This document shows positions 1-13,649 of a stretch of 64,000 nucleotides of DNA, piece by piece. Each line of letters starts with the position of its first letter. The stretch's first letter is position 1. Made by a program: the position numbers and the translations under genes. The stretch comes from Hemibagrus wyckioides (Eukaryota; Chordata; Actinopteri; Siluriformes; Bagridae): the NCBI RefSeq assembly GCF_019097595.1, contig NC_080718.1, positions 11,006,657 through 11,070,656 on the forward strand, given 5' to 3'. Under the pieces are notes generated by a model. That model saw only the letters and a list, made by a program, of their open reading frames with translations. It made no database searches and was not told the origin of the DNA.

Positions 1-364
1 TTGATTTGGAGTCTTCTAGTGACTGTTAGTCAAATTTGTTTGTTATTTATTATCACAATTCATTTACTACTTATGCTTAATGCTTATTTATTTCAGTATT
101 TATATTATGGTATAGTAAAGTTTTTCTTGAATTTTCTGGAATTTGTTTGTGGTGGGGTGTGGGGGGGATCTAACATCTCGCCTAGGGCACCCCCGGACCC
201 TGGGCCGGCCCTGAGTCTATGATTTGAAAATTGACACAGAATCAGGTATATATATTGTATTTATGTATATTCCTGATTCCATATGTGGAATCTGCACATG
301 TTGCTCTCTTAAAACTGTAAATTTTAGCATTTTAGATAGAAGTACGAACATAAAGAAAATACAT
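1..364. other. AT-rich DNA, no gene
   Basis: A 73-codon open frame has no support. GGGCCGGCCCTG near 202 is a strong palindrome that recurs in fish repeats. Confidence 0.4.
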
Positions 365-515
365 CCATACATTTTCTATACCTGCTTTATTCCTAATTAG
401 GGTCACAGGATCTGTTGAAGTCTATCCCAGCACACTCTGGGCAAAAGGCAGGGGTACACCCTGGACAGGTTGCCAGTCCATCACAGGGCCACATATAGAC
501 AGACAACCACACATT
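365..515. repeat. Interspersed repeat fragment
   Basis: CACCCTGGACAGGTTGCCAG and CCATCACAGGGCCACA are hallmarks of a repeat common in fish genomes. The class was not determined. Confidence 0.55.
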
Positions 516-1896
516 GGTTCTTCTTATTGGTTCTGGTTCTGTGTGCTGCTGACTGGACGTTTTAGAAAAGGGCAGGCAGTGCAGTTGTTGGAGTAATGCT
601 GTGCGTGCATGTGCTAGAAGTTATGTAAAGTTGCTGGAAAGATGCTGATCTTTGTTGTGTTGTTTATTTGTAACACTGTTTTTCTTTATTAACTCTGTAG
701 ATAAACTCTGTAGATAATTGTGTATTAATTGACAAGCATGTTCAAGACATCGCTGATTTGCATGTGACACCCACAAATCCACAAAAGGTATTGAGGTTTA
801 GCCATTGCTGTTATACCACAGCATTTCTACTGTGCTAATTGAGTGGCTAATCTTCTTTGTCTTAATATATGGAATTCTTTTGAATTGCTTTTTTCACATT
901 AACATTAATGTCATCAAATATAAAAATCCTTATATTTGTGCATCCAACTGAAATAAATTATGTTAAAAAAAATAGCACATTTATACCAGCACAGGAGCAA
1001 GCGAAGTATACAAATGTTTTTCTGAACTAACTGTATGGCACAGGAACATGACATTTCCTGTGTAAATGCTCCTGCAAATGATTTACAAATAGATTTGTTT
1101 ATATCCATTTTGTTAAATGAGGCCCATTGTGTGGAAGGCATGGTGTTCTAAAAGACTGCAAAAAACTATACACAAATTTGAACATAGGCATTACAGATCC
1201 ATCATTTGACTCTTGTTTTATTCCAATACTTCTGAATAACCAAAGATCTGATAAAAGAATCTGATATCGTTAAGCACCAATTAGTGACGACATGCTCATT
1301 TCTTGAACATGGAAAAAAAAAATAGGGGTGAAATATTAACATAATGTTACAAATCCAGTTTGTCTGGGTTTCTTGTTGTCAGATTCACCGAATGTTTGCC
1401 CAGTTTAAAAAAGGGGTGTGGAAAGCCACAGATGTTTAAAAGGAGGACAATAGTAATGTCGGCTTGACCGCACTGTAAAGCAAAGAGTAACATACTATGT
1501 ACATCTGCATTATAAAAGTACATGAACGTCTCATATTTTAAGACAGACTTGCTGCGTTTGGATTTAACAGATGTGCTCCCTTTTGGGGAATCAAAAACGT
1601 TTTAAGGTTGGGTGTGACAGGATGCGTAGTAAGCTTTCTGTAGAAGAAGCGTTTAATAGCCTGATCTTGTCTGAACATGTAGTTATTCGTGTCAGTGCAC
1701 AATAACTCTCTGAAGTTGTGGATCTGTATATGAGACATTACCGAGCCCAGACACACACACACACCCTTAATATTGTGTGAAAAAGCTTTTTTTTGTTTAG
1801 TTTTTAGTATTTGTATTTAAATCAATGCAGTGTGTTTAATCACATTCTTTTGACTTCAATAGAATGCAGGCTTTAATATAAATGACATGATAGATC
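516..1896. other. Unique AT-rich DNA, no gene seen
   Basis: Short frames on both strands have no family match, splice context or codon bias that would support a gene. Confidence 0.5.
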
Positions 1897-2275
1897 TCCA
1901 GTTTCCTTACACTGTCCAAAAACATTCTAGTAGGTAGATTAGCTACATTAAATTGGCCCAGATGTGAATTCAACCCATTGCACTCAGTGTTATTGGGATA
2001 GAAAGAATGAATGATTTAGGGCACAGTATCCTGGTTTGGGGGTTCAGTTCCCACCTTCACTCTGTGTGTGTGTTCTTTGGGAGTTGCCTCTGGGTACACT
2101 GGTTTCCTCCCCCAGCCCAAAGGCATGTGTTGTAAGCTGATCTCTAAATAATAGGTGTGGATGGGTTGGCCTACCATGGTGTCCCCCAGCTTGTGCCCCA
2201 AGTCTCCTGGGAAAGGTTTCAGGCTCCCTGTGACTCAGTGTAGGATAAGCGGTAAAGAAAAGAGATCAATGAATA
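1897..2275. repeat. Two adjoining interspersed repeat fragments
   Basis: 1897-2010 has GTCCAAAAACATTCTAGTAG and GCTACATTAAATTGGCCC. 2013-2275 has GGTTTCCTCCCCCAGCCCAA and GTAGGATAAGCGGTAAAGAA. Both are typical of widespread fish retroposons. Short open frames here are by-products. Confidence 0.55.
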
Positions 2276-3669
2276 CACTTGGAATTTAAGGAGTCAAAGC
2301 ATCTCTGACCACATGTAAAATCTCAAAGACATAAAAAGAATAGGCAAGGAATTGGGTCTCTATCTGCGTTGTTAACCACAATTTAATAGCTGCCATGAGA
2401 CACCATTATAGTGGTAAATGTTTATCATGTAAGTGAAGTGCATTTCAAGAGCTATAGGCTACGCCAATATGTTAGCACAGAAAAGGAGCCTTTTTAGAGC
2501 TCTCATATAGCTGCATATGCTCAGTCATCAACCCTTGCGTGTGTAGAAGGTAGATATATTACTTTGGTAGATATATTACGTGTATCATCTCTCCGCACAT
2601 GTCAGTTTTAATACATATGTTACGTAGAAGAAATGATACTCTGTTAGACTTTCTCACTTGCACATATCAAATTTTACACCAAATCCAGGATTATTTGTTC
2701 AGTGTGTACTGCTACCTTCACCATCATATTGTCACAGAGAGATTGTGTTTTCATACAAGGTATAAGTAAAACCTATGTGTAAAATTTATACAAGATTGTT
2801 ATTAATTTAATACAGTCAAAATAATCAAGGCAGTGGTGAAAGGAGTCTTATTGGACTAATGAGCTAATACAAAAGCTTTTCTACTATGATAAACAATGTT
2901 CTGATGAAAAATATAGTTTTTTACGATGTGTAGCATGTGTAGGAGGCAATAAATGCTCACTTTCAAATGTTATCATCAGTGATCATCATTTGAGTGCATA
3001 AGCTCTCTGCTTGTCTGCTATGATGTTTTATTTCTTTTATATGTCCCTGCGTTTTAACATTTCTCTTTTATTCAGTATTAAGGAATTGTGGGTGTGCAGT
3101 GAGTCACTGTGGTTGTGTGTTGGTTAGGCTGCATTACTGTTTCTAGTCAGTTGGCGTAACCTTAGGCTTATGATGTCTTGTGAAGCTAGGCATTTGCATA
3201 TTTTCAAACTGCTGTCTGCGGTGTGCCTACAATCTTCTGCACACATATACACACATTTGGGTAGAACTGCTGTGACTGACAGGATAGAGAGAGCACAGAC
3301 AAATTTGCTCCTTTGACCTATGGCCATAAATTTGACTGTGTTATCGTCATGGTTAAAACTCATGATGTTCTGGCAATAAGGTAAACACTCTTCTGTTAAA
3401 ACAGTCTTTATGATTACAGCAGCAGTTCTTACAGGGCTACAAGGATGAGACTTGGGCTTAAACTGTTTTTGGGAAGTGCAGATCTTTATGGTACCAATGT
3501 GGTGCTATAAACATTAGCAGATACATAAGGCCACAAGACACAAGTACAGGTAACACATCAGTCAGCAGCTTGAGTACACAGCTTGACAGAGAAAGAAAAT
3601 ATTGTTATTCATTCTTATATAGACTATGCCAGGTCTTCGGTGACACTAAAGTGACACTGTATATATCTA
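2276..3669. other. Unique AT-rich DNA, no gene seen
   Basis: Nothing beyond short chance frames. Confidence 0.5.
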
Positions 3670-4043
3670 CACCATGTGCTATATGGGATGTTGACACCTG
3701 GCCATCTCACCCATATGTGAACCTTTCCTAAGCTGTTACCACAAAATTGAAAGCAGATAATTGCATAGAAATGTGTCTGTATGCTGTAGCATTAGGATTT
3801 CCCTTCACTGCAACTAAGAGGTGCAAACATGTTCCAGCATGACATTTTCAGGATAGCTAATAATGTGGAAGAACTCGAGTAGTCTGTATAGAGCCCTGAC
3901 CCCAACCCCACTGAACAACATAAAATCTATTGGAAAGCGTTTCCAGAACAGTGAAAAGAATGAAAAGCAAAGTGGGGACCAACTTTCAACAAGTACACAA
4001 GGGCATGTTGGTTAGATGTCCGCATATTTTTGGCCATATTGTG
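3670..4043 (+). mobile_element. Tc1-type fossil, internally deleted
   Basis: A 374-bp relic flanked by TA. Decayed ends read ATGGGATGTTGACACCTGGC on the left and ATTTTTGGCCATATTGTG on the right. Inside are remnants of transposase code (the stretch around TTCCAGCATGACATTTTC, matching a FQHD motif). No open frame is left. Confidence 0.65.
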
Positions 4044-4498
4044 TATTTAACAGATAGTCTAATCTAACAAACCTTTCAATTTAGAATATTACCCTAATGA
4101 TCTGACACCATATTCTAAAGTCTAATCAGCCACTACATTAAGGTGCTGTGGGGTTAGAGGGCAAGCCAGGCAAATTTGATGAATCTGGGAGATTTTTATT
4201 CAAACTGGGTATAGACGTTGATGTGATTTTAGGTTTGATTCTGTGGTAGTGTAAATATTGTGACTAAGAGATGAAATGAGATAATGATCAAAGGTCTGAA
4301 TGACTCAGGTTGTATGAATATATTCATCTCTAACTTTAATATGAAATCAAGTGTCTGCATTAATGACTGGGTCCTTTGATATTTTGATTGACCCGTATTG
4401 GGTCTAATATATGAGAAAGCATCTTGTATCCAATTGTGTTTTCTACTGAAATAAACACAGTAAAGTTCAGTCCTGATTAGTTATATTATTATATTGTA

Positions 4499-5012
4499 CA
4501 CCGACCAGGCATAGCATTATGACCACCTGCCTAATATTGGTGTTGGTCACCATTTTGCTACCAAAACAGCCCTGACCCTTCATGCACTGTGTATTCTATC
4601 AGAACCAGCATTAACTTCTTCAGCAATCTGAGCAACAGTAACTCGTCTGTTGGATCTTACTAAACGGCCCAGCCTTCACTCCCCATGTGTATCAATGAGC
4701 CTTGGCCACCCATGACCCTGTCGCCGGTTCACCACTGTTTCCTCCTTGGACCACTTTTGATAGATACTGACCACTGCAGACCGGGAACACCCCACAAGAG
4801 CTGCAGTTTTGGAGATGCTCTGATCCAGTTGTCTAGCCATCACATCTTGGCCCTTGTTAAACTCGCTCAAATCCTTACGCTTGCCCATTTTTCCTGCTTC
4901 TAACTTTGAGGACAAAATGTTCACTTGCTGCCTAATATATCCCACCCACGGTGAGGAGATAATCAGTGTTATTCACTTCACCTGTCACTGCTCGTGTTAT
5001 GCTTGATCGGTT
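4499..5012 (-). mobile_element. Internally deleted Tc1-type element, copy A
   Basis: A 514-bp element flanked by TA, with inverted ends related to CACCGACCAGGCATARCAT. On the minus strand it begins a transposase ([10 protein letters not shown], then an N-terminal helix-turn-helix). This runs straight into the 3' terminal region, so the catalytic part is missing. The HTH frame ends after DTHGE. It is non-autonomous and related to the copies near 11.4 and 17.1 kb. Confidence 0.82.
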
Positions 5013-5014
5013 TA

Positions 5015-7473
5015 ATTTACACATTTAATATTCAATATTTCTACCTTCATATCCAAATTTCAGTCTGTGCATTTGGTATCAATTTAATGTTGATTAGATT
5101 AATCGACCAACCATTCTGGGTTTGTCTGCATTTTCATTTATGTTTAGCATTGCAACAGACACAGTCTCAACATGGTGTAACCTGAGCAATGCCCTAAGGC
5201 AGCTAGCATACATTCAGTTTAGCACTTTTGTCTGCTGCTTCTCAGCCTGTAATGAGATTGTGAAGCTATGTTACAAGAAATGAAAGCATCACCTTCCAGA
5301 ACAGGATGTATACCTTCTACCCTAAAGGCTTTGCTAGTTTCCCCTATTGTAGAAAAGAGTCTCCTATAACCAGAGCACGATAGAATTTTTACTGTTTTTT
5401 TTTTTTACTTTAGACACACAAAATTCTGACAGGAGTGATGCTCTTGTGGACAAATCTTACTGTTATCTTGAGTTTTTGTGACTATGCTGTTGATTCGTCA
5501 GCCATCACATTTTCCTAAATTTCAGAGCTCAATGCCAGAGATGATGGCTCAAAGTCTATGCCTAAGACATCGAAACATTCCTCTCTGAAGTCTGGAATTA
5601 TTTCCTCCATCAGAAAGCCTACTCATCTATAATTTACACAAGTAAAACTAAGACTAATGGAAGAAGACTAGACAAACATTTTTGCAGCCAATACACTGAG
5701 TAGCAAGAAGGTTAGCCATGATGAAATACTGAGGATGTTATGTTTATTGTCGGATTGTGATGGAGGATTTCAGGGTCAAAACGAATCTCTGAAAACATAT
5801 TAGTTGCCTGTAAGAAAGTAAATAAAGAAAGTATAACAGCTGGTAAAGAAGAAAAATGGGGAAAGGGTGGGGGTTGGTGGAAAATAATAATATGGAAATC
5901 TTAGAAATAGCTTAAATCTCCTGACAAATGGATTTGAAAACAGGAACTGTGTCGGGAAAAAAGGTCAGTGGATAAACATGTCTGCTAAATGGATGTGTAT
6001 AAAAAATAGCAGTGGATGCGGTTCATGTAAGACTGGGAGCATGTTCATGGGAATGTGTTTGTCCCATCCCATTAGCATGACTTAAAAGTGTACATGCATG
6101 TCTTCAAAACACACGGCTCATTAAATACAATTCTACTGCATTCATATGAAGCATTAAATGAATAAACCTCTTTAAATATTGCTGATCTTGCCTTATTTTT
6201 ACCAACACTGAATTACTCTGATTAATCATCTCAGATCTGTGATACTAACACTGACTTCTCATGTGAACAGATGAATGTATGAACATTTTTCATTTTAACA
6301 CGAGGTGTCATTTCTCGCCCGTATCTGTTTACAGAAACAGCCTTTATTTGTTTCTACCCGTGAGAATGTCCACAGGAGTGTATTCACGTCATTCTGAACT
6401 GAACGCTAATTGTTAGTAAGCCTAACGACGGTTAGCAAGTAGCAGTGCATATCAAAAACGCAGATAGCGTTACGTATGAAAATCTCATCCTCGTCATTCT
6501 CTGCAAGCTATGCGCTTACCAGAAAAGGCCAGAGAAGATAAGAGATTGATACCATGGAAAGCTAAACAAATGGTACAGATAATACAAATGTGTCAGACAG
6601 AATATCAACAACAGATCTATAATTATCTTGCTAATGACTCATGGCTTACAGTACGATGGAAGTGTTCTGTCTATAAGATCATCTTTAGTTTTCAATCATG
6701 TTTGAATCATATTTTTTAAATCTAATAATTAAAATATGGTAAAACTAAACCCTGATTAGATTTATTTATTTATTTATTTATATTAATTTCTTGCCTTAAG
6801 CATTTAATATGGTTTTCTAAATGCTCAGACATGCTCTTGACTCATTATGTAGTCTGGGCGTGTCAAGGTACAGCTAATTGTTGTGAAGGTAGCTTTTCTG
6901 ATTCAACATCAGATAATCATGTTGGATGACGTATTTACTACTGTCTAATACGGAGAACTGAGAAATAGAGAAAGTGAGAAATGTACAGACGGAAATATTT
7001 CATTTCTGTTAGTTATCATTGTCACTGCAGAGTGGAAATAACACGGGTTATATCATAATCATAAATGTCTGAATGTAATAATAAAAAACAGACTCAGGAT
7101 CAGATTTCCTCCATCTGTGATGATTTTATGCAATGTGAGCGAAATGTTATCAAGGGTATTTATTAATTCATTCTAAATTTCGCAGAGTATCTGACTGTGC
7201 CAGAATTCACAGGCCATGCACACAGACGATGCTGGCACTTTTGGTCACGCCCAATTTGGGTACAGACACAGATACAGATAGTGGCATTGTGTCATACCCC
7301 TATCCAGGAGGTTGGTGACCTCATATCCTCTTCTGAATGTTGTATAAGTTGTCTTAATGTCACCATCTCCTTCTCCCTTTATCTCTTTCTCTTCCCAGTC
7401 CTTCCCTGTTACTCCTCATTCAACTCTCAACCCACCCCCCCAGTCAATTCACTGGCTTTTTATCCTGATTTGC

Positions 7474-7476
<3 letters not shown>
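5015..7476. other. Unique AT-rich DNA, no gene seen
   Basis: No recognised repeat or exon. 6300-6500 has somewhat more CpG than its surroundings, which could mark a conserved non-coding element, but this is not testable here. Confidence 0.45.

Positions 7477-7505
<29 letters not shown>
7477..7505. repeat. (AC)n microsatellite
   Basis: About 14 AC units running into a short GA tract. Confidence 0.95.
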
Positions 7506-7508
<3 letters not shown>

Positions 7509-8997
7509 AGAGATAGAGAGACTGCAGAGGACGGCAGAGAAAGCTAAACAACTAGAGTTCAAGCTTCACAATACATGAATAATACATGACTAATACATGA
7601 ATAATACAAGAATAATACAAGCCATAACTTCTAAAGCCTGGATGATGAAGCATGAGACTGCAAGTGGTACATCAATCCAAGGCTTCACTTCATATTTAAC
7701 ATTTTAACTCCCAATTTGATGCCTAATGACTCGGCTACATGGTTCCTAGTATATACCATGACTGAAAGCTATACCTAAATCTTTGACATTACATAAGCCA
7801 TAATCTTTGTGAATCCTCATAGTAGTAACTTGTTCTATTGGCTGAAAGTCTTGCTTTCCAATGCAAATTTCATCACTTGCCTTAGAGGAAGTGAGGCACT
7901 TTTGGGGCGTGTTTTGTTCTTGACAGCTCCTTGGGTGTAGTCCATAGGGAGTGAGTAAGTGGGGTTCTGGGCATGCCCAGCCTGGCTGTTTAAAAACCAT
8001 TCTTTATCACAAGAGACAGAACAAGCACTGACTTCACTGTGGCTTACACACGTGTTAGGGTGTGACTGAGAACTGTAGGGCAATTCCACTCAAATGTCAA
8101 CCTTAGAATGGGAAAAAATGAATTTAGGAGCTACGTGTATCTTCCACTCAAATTTTACTGTGGTTATTGTCCCTCTAGTCAAATTAGAGAGAGAATTTAA
8201 TTCAGATATATAGAATACTGGATCAGACATGCCTCCGCGTTAATGCAAAACTGTCACATACATAATAGCAAAGCTAGAAAATGATAGAAATGATAGAAAT
8301 GATAGAAAATTTTCAAATTTGTTTCTCTCTTTCATGTTATACATGACACTTTATATAACGGAATCGTCCTCCAAAAGGTTTGTCAGTTTGACATCGCATT
8401 TATTAAAATTGCACTGTTTTTGAAACATGTATAACAATACATGTTCTACAAGAATGTCCTTTTTCTCAGAAGGTTAAATATTAATACACATGAATTGACT
8501 AATTGGTCCAGCGTTTGCCTCTGCTGTTAGAACATAATGCTGGAACTGATCTGTCTTCTGTTCCAACTCCTTTCAGATCCTAAACACGTACAAGCCTGTG
8601 TAACATAATAAATAGCAGCAGCATGCATTACGATCTGTGGAGTGTGAACAGCTGAGTGAAACTGAGGTAACTAGTATACTTTAACTAGTCATTCAATTTG
8701 AAGCTGTTCTCAAAAGTTCTGAGGGGTCAGTGATGGTATAGCCAGGTTATAAGAGCCCTCAGAGGGAGTAGCTAAGATCTGATCGAAAACTTCAAACAAG
8801 TGAGTGCAAGTAAAGAAATTAGAAGCGTGTCCTCTCTGCTGATCAAATTCCAGACATGCACTGCAGAGCACAGAGAAGAATGATTTCAGTTTAAATGACT
8901 GGTCAAATTCAGTCTATTTTCCAAGATGAACAAAAGATGATAGAGCAGATACATCACTGTGGATTGTTGAAACATTATATATGTATGTATGTTTATA
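7506..8997. other. Unique DNA with small tandem words, no gene seen
   Basis: AATACATGA-type words repeat at 7570-7620 and GATAGAAAT at 8284-8308. Confidence 0.45.
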
Positions 8998-9285
8998 TAT
9001 TTGTGGGGAAGGCATGATGGTGTTAGCACATTTGCCTTGCACCTTTGGGAACTGGGCCCTGCCTCTGCCCTCAGTGCACAGAAAGTTCTTCCTGTACTTT
9101 GAAGGATTCCTCCATGTTTTCCAGTTTCCTCCCAGTCTGTAGTGTATTGTCTGTAGTGTGAGTGTGTGTAATGCAGTGATATGGCCAGGGTCCAGGGTGC
9201 AACCCTGCCTTGTTCCCGAGTTCCTTTTTAGGTTCCCCGCAACCCTATGTAGGATAAGAGGTACAGAAAATGAATGGATTAATCT
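8998..9285. repeat. Interspersed repeat
   Basis: Ends AGGATAAGAGGTACAGAAAA, with GTTTCCTCCCAGTCTGTAGT inside, the same group as 2.0 kb. The 137-codon reverse frame here is repeat-derived. Confidence 0.55.
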
Positions 9286-9839
9286 ATTTATTTGTTTATT
9301 TGAATTTGTACTTTTTGTATAAGCCACTGAATAATGAGAATCTTTACACTATGAATATTTTTTTTTAATAATATCATTATTTTGTAGACAGTATTATTAT
9401 TATTCTGCATACTATATGGTACTGAAGATTTCTGGCTACACTTTATTACTGGATCATATTATTGAGTATATGATATATAACATGACAGTTAAAGAATGTT
9501 TACCGGCCATCAAATGTATTGCACTTTACTCATATCTCAGCATTATCATTCTACAATCAAGTGGAATTGATCCTGTGTTATAGGTTATATAAGTGCACTG
9601 ATACTTTATTGATTTCCCTTGGAGGCTTCGCGCTTCTTGATGCCCTACTTCTGGTTGGAGTCTCATCGCTTGGATGTTTCTCACTGCTGCTGAAAATGGC
9701 TCCACATGGGCAACCTATAGATACATGAGATTACGGTGGATATTGCCACTTAGAAACCATGAAGATGCTGTGAACTGCAACTGATAAACAGTTTTGCTCT
9801 CTAGTCTTCATTAGTGAAGAGCTGATAAATTAAGATAAG

Positions 9840-10030
9840 TTTTCCCCCACCACACTAGCTATTGCTCATTAGAGATAAACATCATGTACACACTATATTT
9901 ATATATTTTTTTATTATATTTTTTCTGCTCTTTGTCAATGTCCATATTATTAAAAGTACTATAAATATAGAATTTAATTAATTTCATTTAATTCCATTTC
10001 ATTGCATTAGCTGATTGAACTGCAGCAAGC
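9840..10030 (+). repeat. Decayed copy of the (TTGAA)-tailed repeat
   Basis: TTGCTCATTAGAGATAAAC and CAATGTCCATATTATTAAAA recall the repeat at 19.3 kb, with many changes. Confidence 0.4.
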
Positions 10031-10530
10031 ACTAATTAAAGGCCCTTAGATCTAGTGAAGAAAAATCTTAATGCTATAACACACAATTCCATAATTGTTT
10101 TAAATATTCAATAACGAAATCAATAATAAGTTTTATTAAATTATAGAAAACTATCATTTAAATGATTGCTTATGATTATGATTTTTATTAAAGGAAATGT
10201 CAGTAGTTATTCAGTTTCTCTGAAAGGTAAAGATTATGCGTAATGTTTGTTTTATACAGTCATGTCGCCTAATTTCATATAAAATACCAATAATTGTATA
10301 TTGTAAATTTTAGAAGGTAAATGCTGCCCCCCAGCGACCAAATAAGAGCATCACAGATTGCTCTGTTTGCTTACTTAAATGTAGTCTCCTAAGTTAGTTG
10401 TACTGCCCATAATTGTTCAAATAGTTATTTAAATAAAATTTTAAAAATATAATATATTGGAGGCCTCACTGAAAAAATAAAATTTTCAATACTGTGATGA
10501 AAATAGTTTACTAATGTACATGAAAGTATA

Positions 10531-10532
10531 TT

Positions 10533-10604
<72 letters not shown>

Positions 10605-10648
10605 TTTCTTTCTTTCTTTCATTCTTTCTTTCTTTCTTTCTTTCTTTC
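10531..10648. repeat. (TTTC)n microsatellite
   Basis: About 29 units with two small interruptions. The Lys-Glu-Arg frames on the reverse strand are artefacts. Confidence 0.95.
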
Positions 10649-10927
10649 GTTACTGACTTTTTGCAGAGAGAATGAAGGTTTCCTCCAAACAATTGAGGAA
10701 ATGTGTGATTATTTTTATGGATCCCTGAAGTAAGTCATTAATATTGAGAGAATGGATGCAAAAACACAATCACTGTTAGGACAGAGAGAATTCACCTGAT
10801 GCTCATTGTACTAATAAAACAGTGTCTGAAATTATACTTAAAATCCTGCAGGATATTTTGGAGATAATCTGCTTTCTTTTTTCAAGGAACATTTACTCAT
10901 GGGCTACAGACTGGATAAAAAACATCC

Positions 10928-11085
10928 ATTCTATTTATGGCATCTGGCCAGACACCCTTATCTAGAATAACTTACATTTTTATTTATACAACTGAGGGTT
11001 AAGGATCTGGACCTCAGATTCAAACTCACAACCCTCTGATAAGTCCTTTAGTAACACCTTAACCACTAAGCTACCACATTCCTTA
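10928..11085 (-). repeat. SINE-type repeat, reverse copy
   Basis: Diverged inverse copy with GGCCAGACACCCTTATCTAG and AACCACTAAGCTACCACATT at its two sides. Confidence 0.65.
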
Positions 11086-11398
11086 GCAGAAGTACAAAGT
11101 TATTAGTACAACCAAGAAATCACAGGCACTAAAGGATCAGTTTATTGTACAGTTTGGGTCCAAAGATCTGACATATAATATAATTTTGTAATATGATTTT
11201 TAATTTTCTCATATTTTATTTTCATGACCGTATGATAGCAAGTTACGTGAAAAGTAGATTTGTTTTTATTATTATTATTTATATTAACTTCAGAGTTTCT
11301 TTGATTTAGTTTGATGTATTTGGCATGGTCTGTGTAAAAAGCTTATGGTCCGTTTTAGATAAAATCTATTGGCATGTCATCTGAACACACATGCTTCA

Positions 11399-11564
11399 GT
11401 CTGATCCAACAGACTGTTACTCAAACTGCTGAAGACTTTAATGCTGGTTCTGATAGAAAGGTGTCAGAACAGACGGGTGCATGACGGGTCAGGGCTGTTC
11501 TGGCAGCAAAAGGGGGACAAAGACAATATTAGGCAGATGGTCATAATGTTATGCATGGTCAGTG
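11399..11564 (+). mobile_element. Internally deleted Tc1-type element, copy C (3' part)
   Basis: Reverse-orientation fragment of the family seen at 4.5 and 17.1 kb. It covers the end of the helix-turn-helix region, the deletion junction and the outer end (ATTAGGCAGATGGTCATAAT...), with TA next to it. The 5' part is missing. Confidence 0.72.
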
Positions 11565-11572
11565 TATCTGTA

Positions 11573-11700
11573 CCGTTGCTGCTGTTGTCCTTCGGCTGCT
11601 CCCACATCGGATCATTCGATCCTCATATTTGATTTGGCACAGGTTTTATGCCTGATCCTGATGCAATCTCTCATTTCTCTGGGCTTGGGTCCGACACTCA
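11573..11700 (-). repeat. tRNA-Gly SINE, 5'-truncated copy
   Basis: Reverse-strand match to the body and tail of the SINE at 63.4 kb (CTTCGGCTGCTCCC and GCACAGGTTTTATGCCTG). The tRNA head is missing, as expected for incomplete reverse transcription. It lies directly beside the deleted Tc1 copy C. Confidence 0.7.
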
Positions 11701-13241
11701 GAGTTAATTAAATAAGTGGATGGGTTGGTACCCTGTTCAGCTGGGCACATCCTGTGAGAGCACATCCACTATCTGTTCATTATAGAGCCCTCTGCTGGAT
11801 GCTTGGCAAATTGCATTTAAAATAAAAAACATTCTTTCTGGTGAAACTACTTTTTGCCTCATTAAGAAAAATGCATGGCAATATTTTACAGTTTTCTTAA
11901 GGTCATTTGAAATGAAATGATCATTCCGTGAAAACATTTTAAACTTCAACTTTTACGTTTACCACTGTAGAATTGCCCCAGTTCAGCACAGGCATCTATG
12001 CATTTGTTTGTTTTGACACTAAACTGCATATTCCTACAATATAGCGTAATACATGAACTAAATATTTAAAACAATATTCTCTACGATTGTCTGTAGAGTG
12101 TCTCTCATTTTTATACACTTCTTTCAAGATTATTAGCACCCCTACTTGTTTATGTATTGTGTTCATACAGTTATTCATCCTCATTCTCAAAAGGTGTGCC
12201 AATAATTCTGGAACTGGCATAAGTTTACACATAATTTGCCTCTCTAAAATAAACTAAACGTCATAAAACAATCATCAAGATCACTAACAAAAAGGAGGAA
12301 AGTGTAAGGTTAATCAGAACGTACTGTATGTCCGCATAACCGCTACATTATTGGCATTATTAACATTCTGCTCCCCCATGAAAAACTGTTTATTCTAGAT
12401 ATGACTTCATTGTGTAACATCTCAGAATATCAGCAGGAGGAGCACAACCCTCTAGTGAAAATCAAATCTTCAAATCATTCATACATTCACTGTATTTCAC
12501 CTGACTTATTCTCAGGAGGATAGCTTAAGAAAGTCTTTTGTTCTCTTCTGATAGGATCTTGGGCAGGGCTTTGTCTTATGAGTAGTGTAAGGATTGTATA
12601 TGACAAGTCAGACCAGTTCCTTCTAAGTGATAATAGACACCTGTGACTGCTTCACTGACAATCCTGTGCTTTTCCCATCGCCCACAACATGTTCAGCAGG
12701 TTTTATGATTTTTTTTATTTATTTTTTTAGATTTTGATCCATAGCTTGGTCCATTTCGGCCTACAGGATGTTACATTGTGATCGGAGATACAGACCTGGA
12801 ATAAAATTAAGAAATAAATAAATTCAAATTTAGCTGATGTGTCTTTGAACCAGTTGTTGCTGTGCTTTGCTACAGCTTTGTAATTACATATTATTATAGC
12901 AAATGTCAACAAGTATGTTAGTAAGTAAGTATAACCCTTACCATAACTATATTTCTACACAGATTTCACTTTAAGCCTTAAATAGTCATAGAGTTATGCT
13001 TTTCCATATTACCATTGACTCTAACACTGTTTAAAATTATTGCATGTATTCCCAAAGATGACATAGTTGATAAAACATGACAAGATGTGCTGTAATGGAA
13101 AAATGAATTAAAATTGCTATAAATTTTCAGCACTAGTTAATTTAATAGTTAATTGTTTTCTCATAACAGCATGTCCCAGAGTGTATTATTCCTATTACAT
13201 ACATCAGTTTTTCCCATGACTACCATTTTTAATTTATAATC
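11701..13241. other. Unique AT-rich DNA, no gene seen
   Basis: Only chance frames were found. Confidence 0.5.
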
Positions 13242-13289
13242 ATGGAATCATATTTTATTTACATTTTAGTTATTGTTATGTTTCAGGTG

Positions 13290-13625
13290 GAAAGTGGAAA
13301 GTTAGATAAAAGGTTGTTTCTTCACCCGTCATTCTGTTTCTCTTCATTCTGGAGTGACGAAGAGAAAAATGCAGCTCGTTTCCACCGTGAAGACTTTCCC
13401 GTTATGTTACAGCTTTACCAGGTTTACAAAGCTCTGACATTGGAGACTTCTTTCAAAAGTGTTAAATTAACATCCGCTAACAAACACTTGAATTACAGGC
13501 TTTAATCCATTACAGTAATTCCTTGTGTATGCTGTTACTATAGAAACAATAATATAAGTACCACAGAAATTTCATCAGCACCTTCTAACCAATCAGAATT
13601 GTGAATTCAACAATATTGTGAAAAG
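13290..13625 (-). repeat. Possible MITE-type repeat with a pseudo-ORF
   Basis: The stretch ending CTAACCAATCAGAATTG resembles the outer part of a short non-autonomous element common in fish. An 87-codon frame (13242-13505) passes through it but matches no family I know, and a splice-like TTTCAG precedes part of it. I read it as repeat, not gene. Confidence 0.3.
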
Positions 13626-13649
13626 AGTATAATATATACAATATACATA

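Noticed and set aside
10425..10692. Lys/Glu/Arg-rich frames
   Set aside because: They are translations of the (TTTC)n microsatellite.
13242..13505. 87-codon open frame preceded by TTTCAG, possible exon
   Set aside because: No family match, no partner exons, and the downstream part looks like a short fish DNA repeat.
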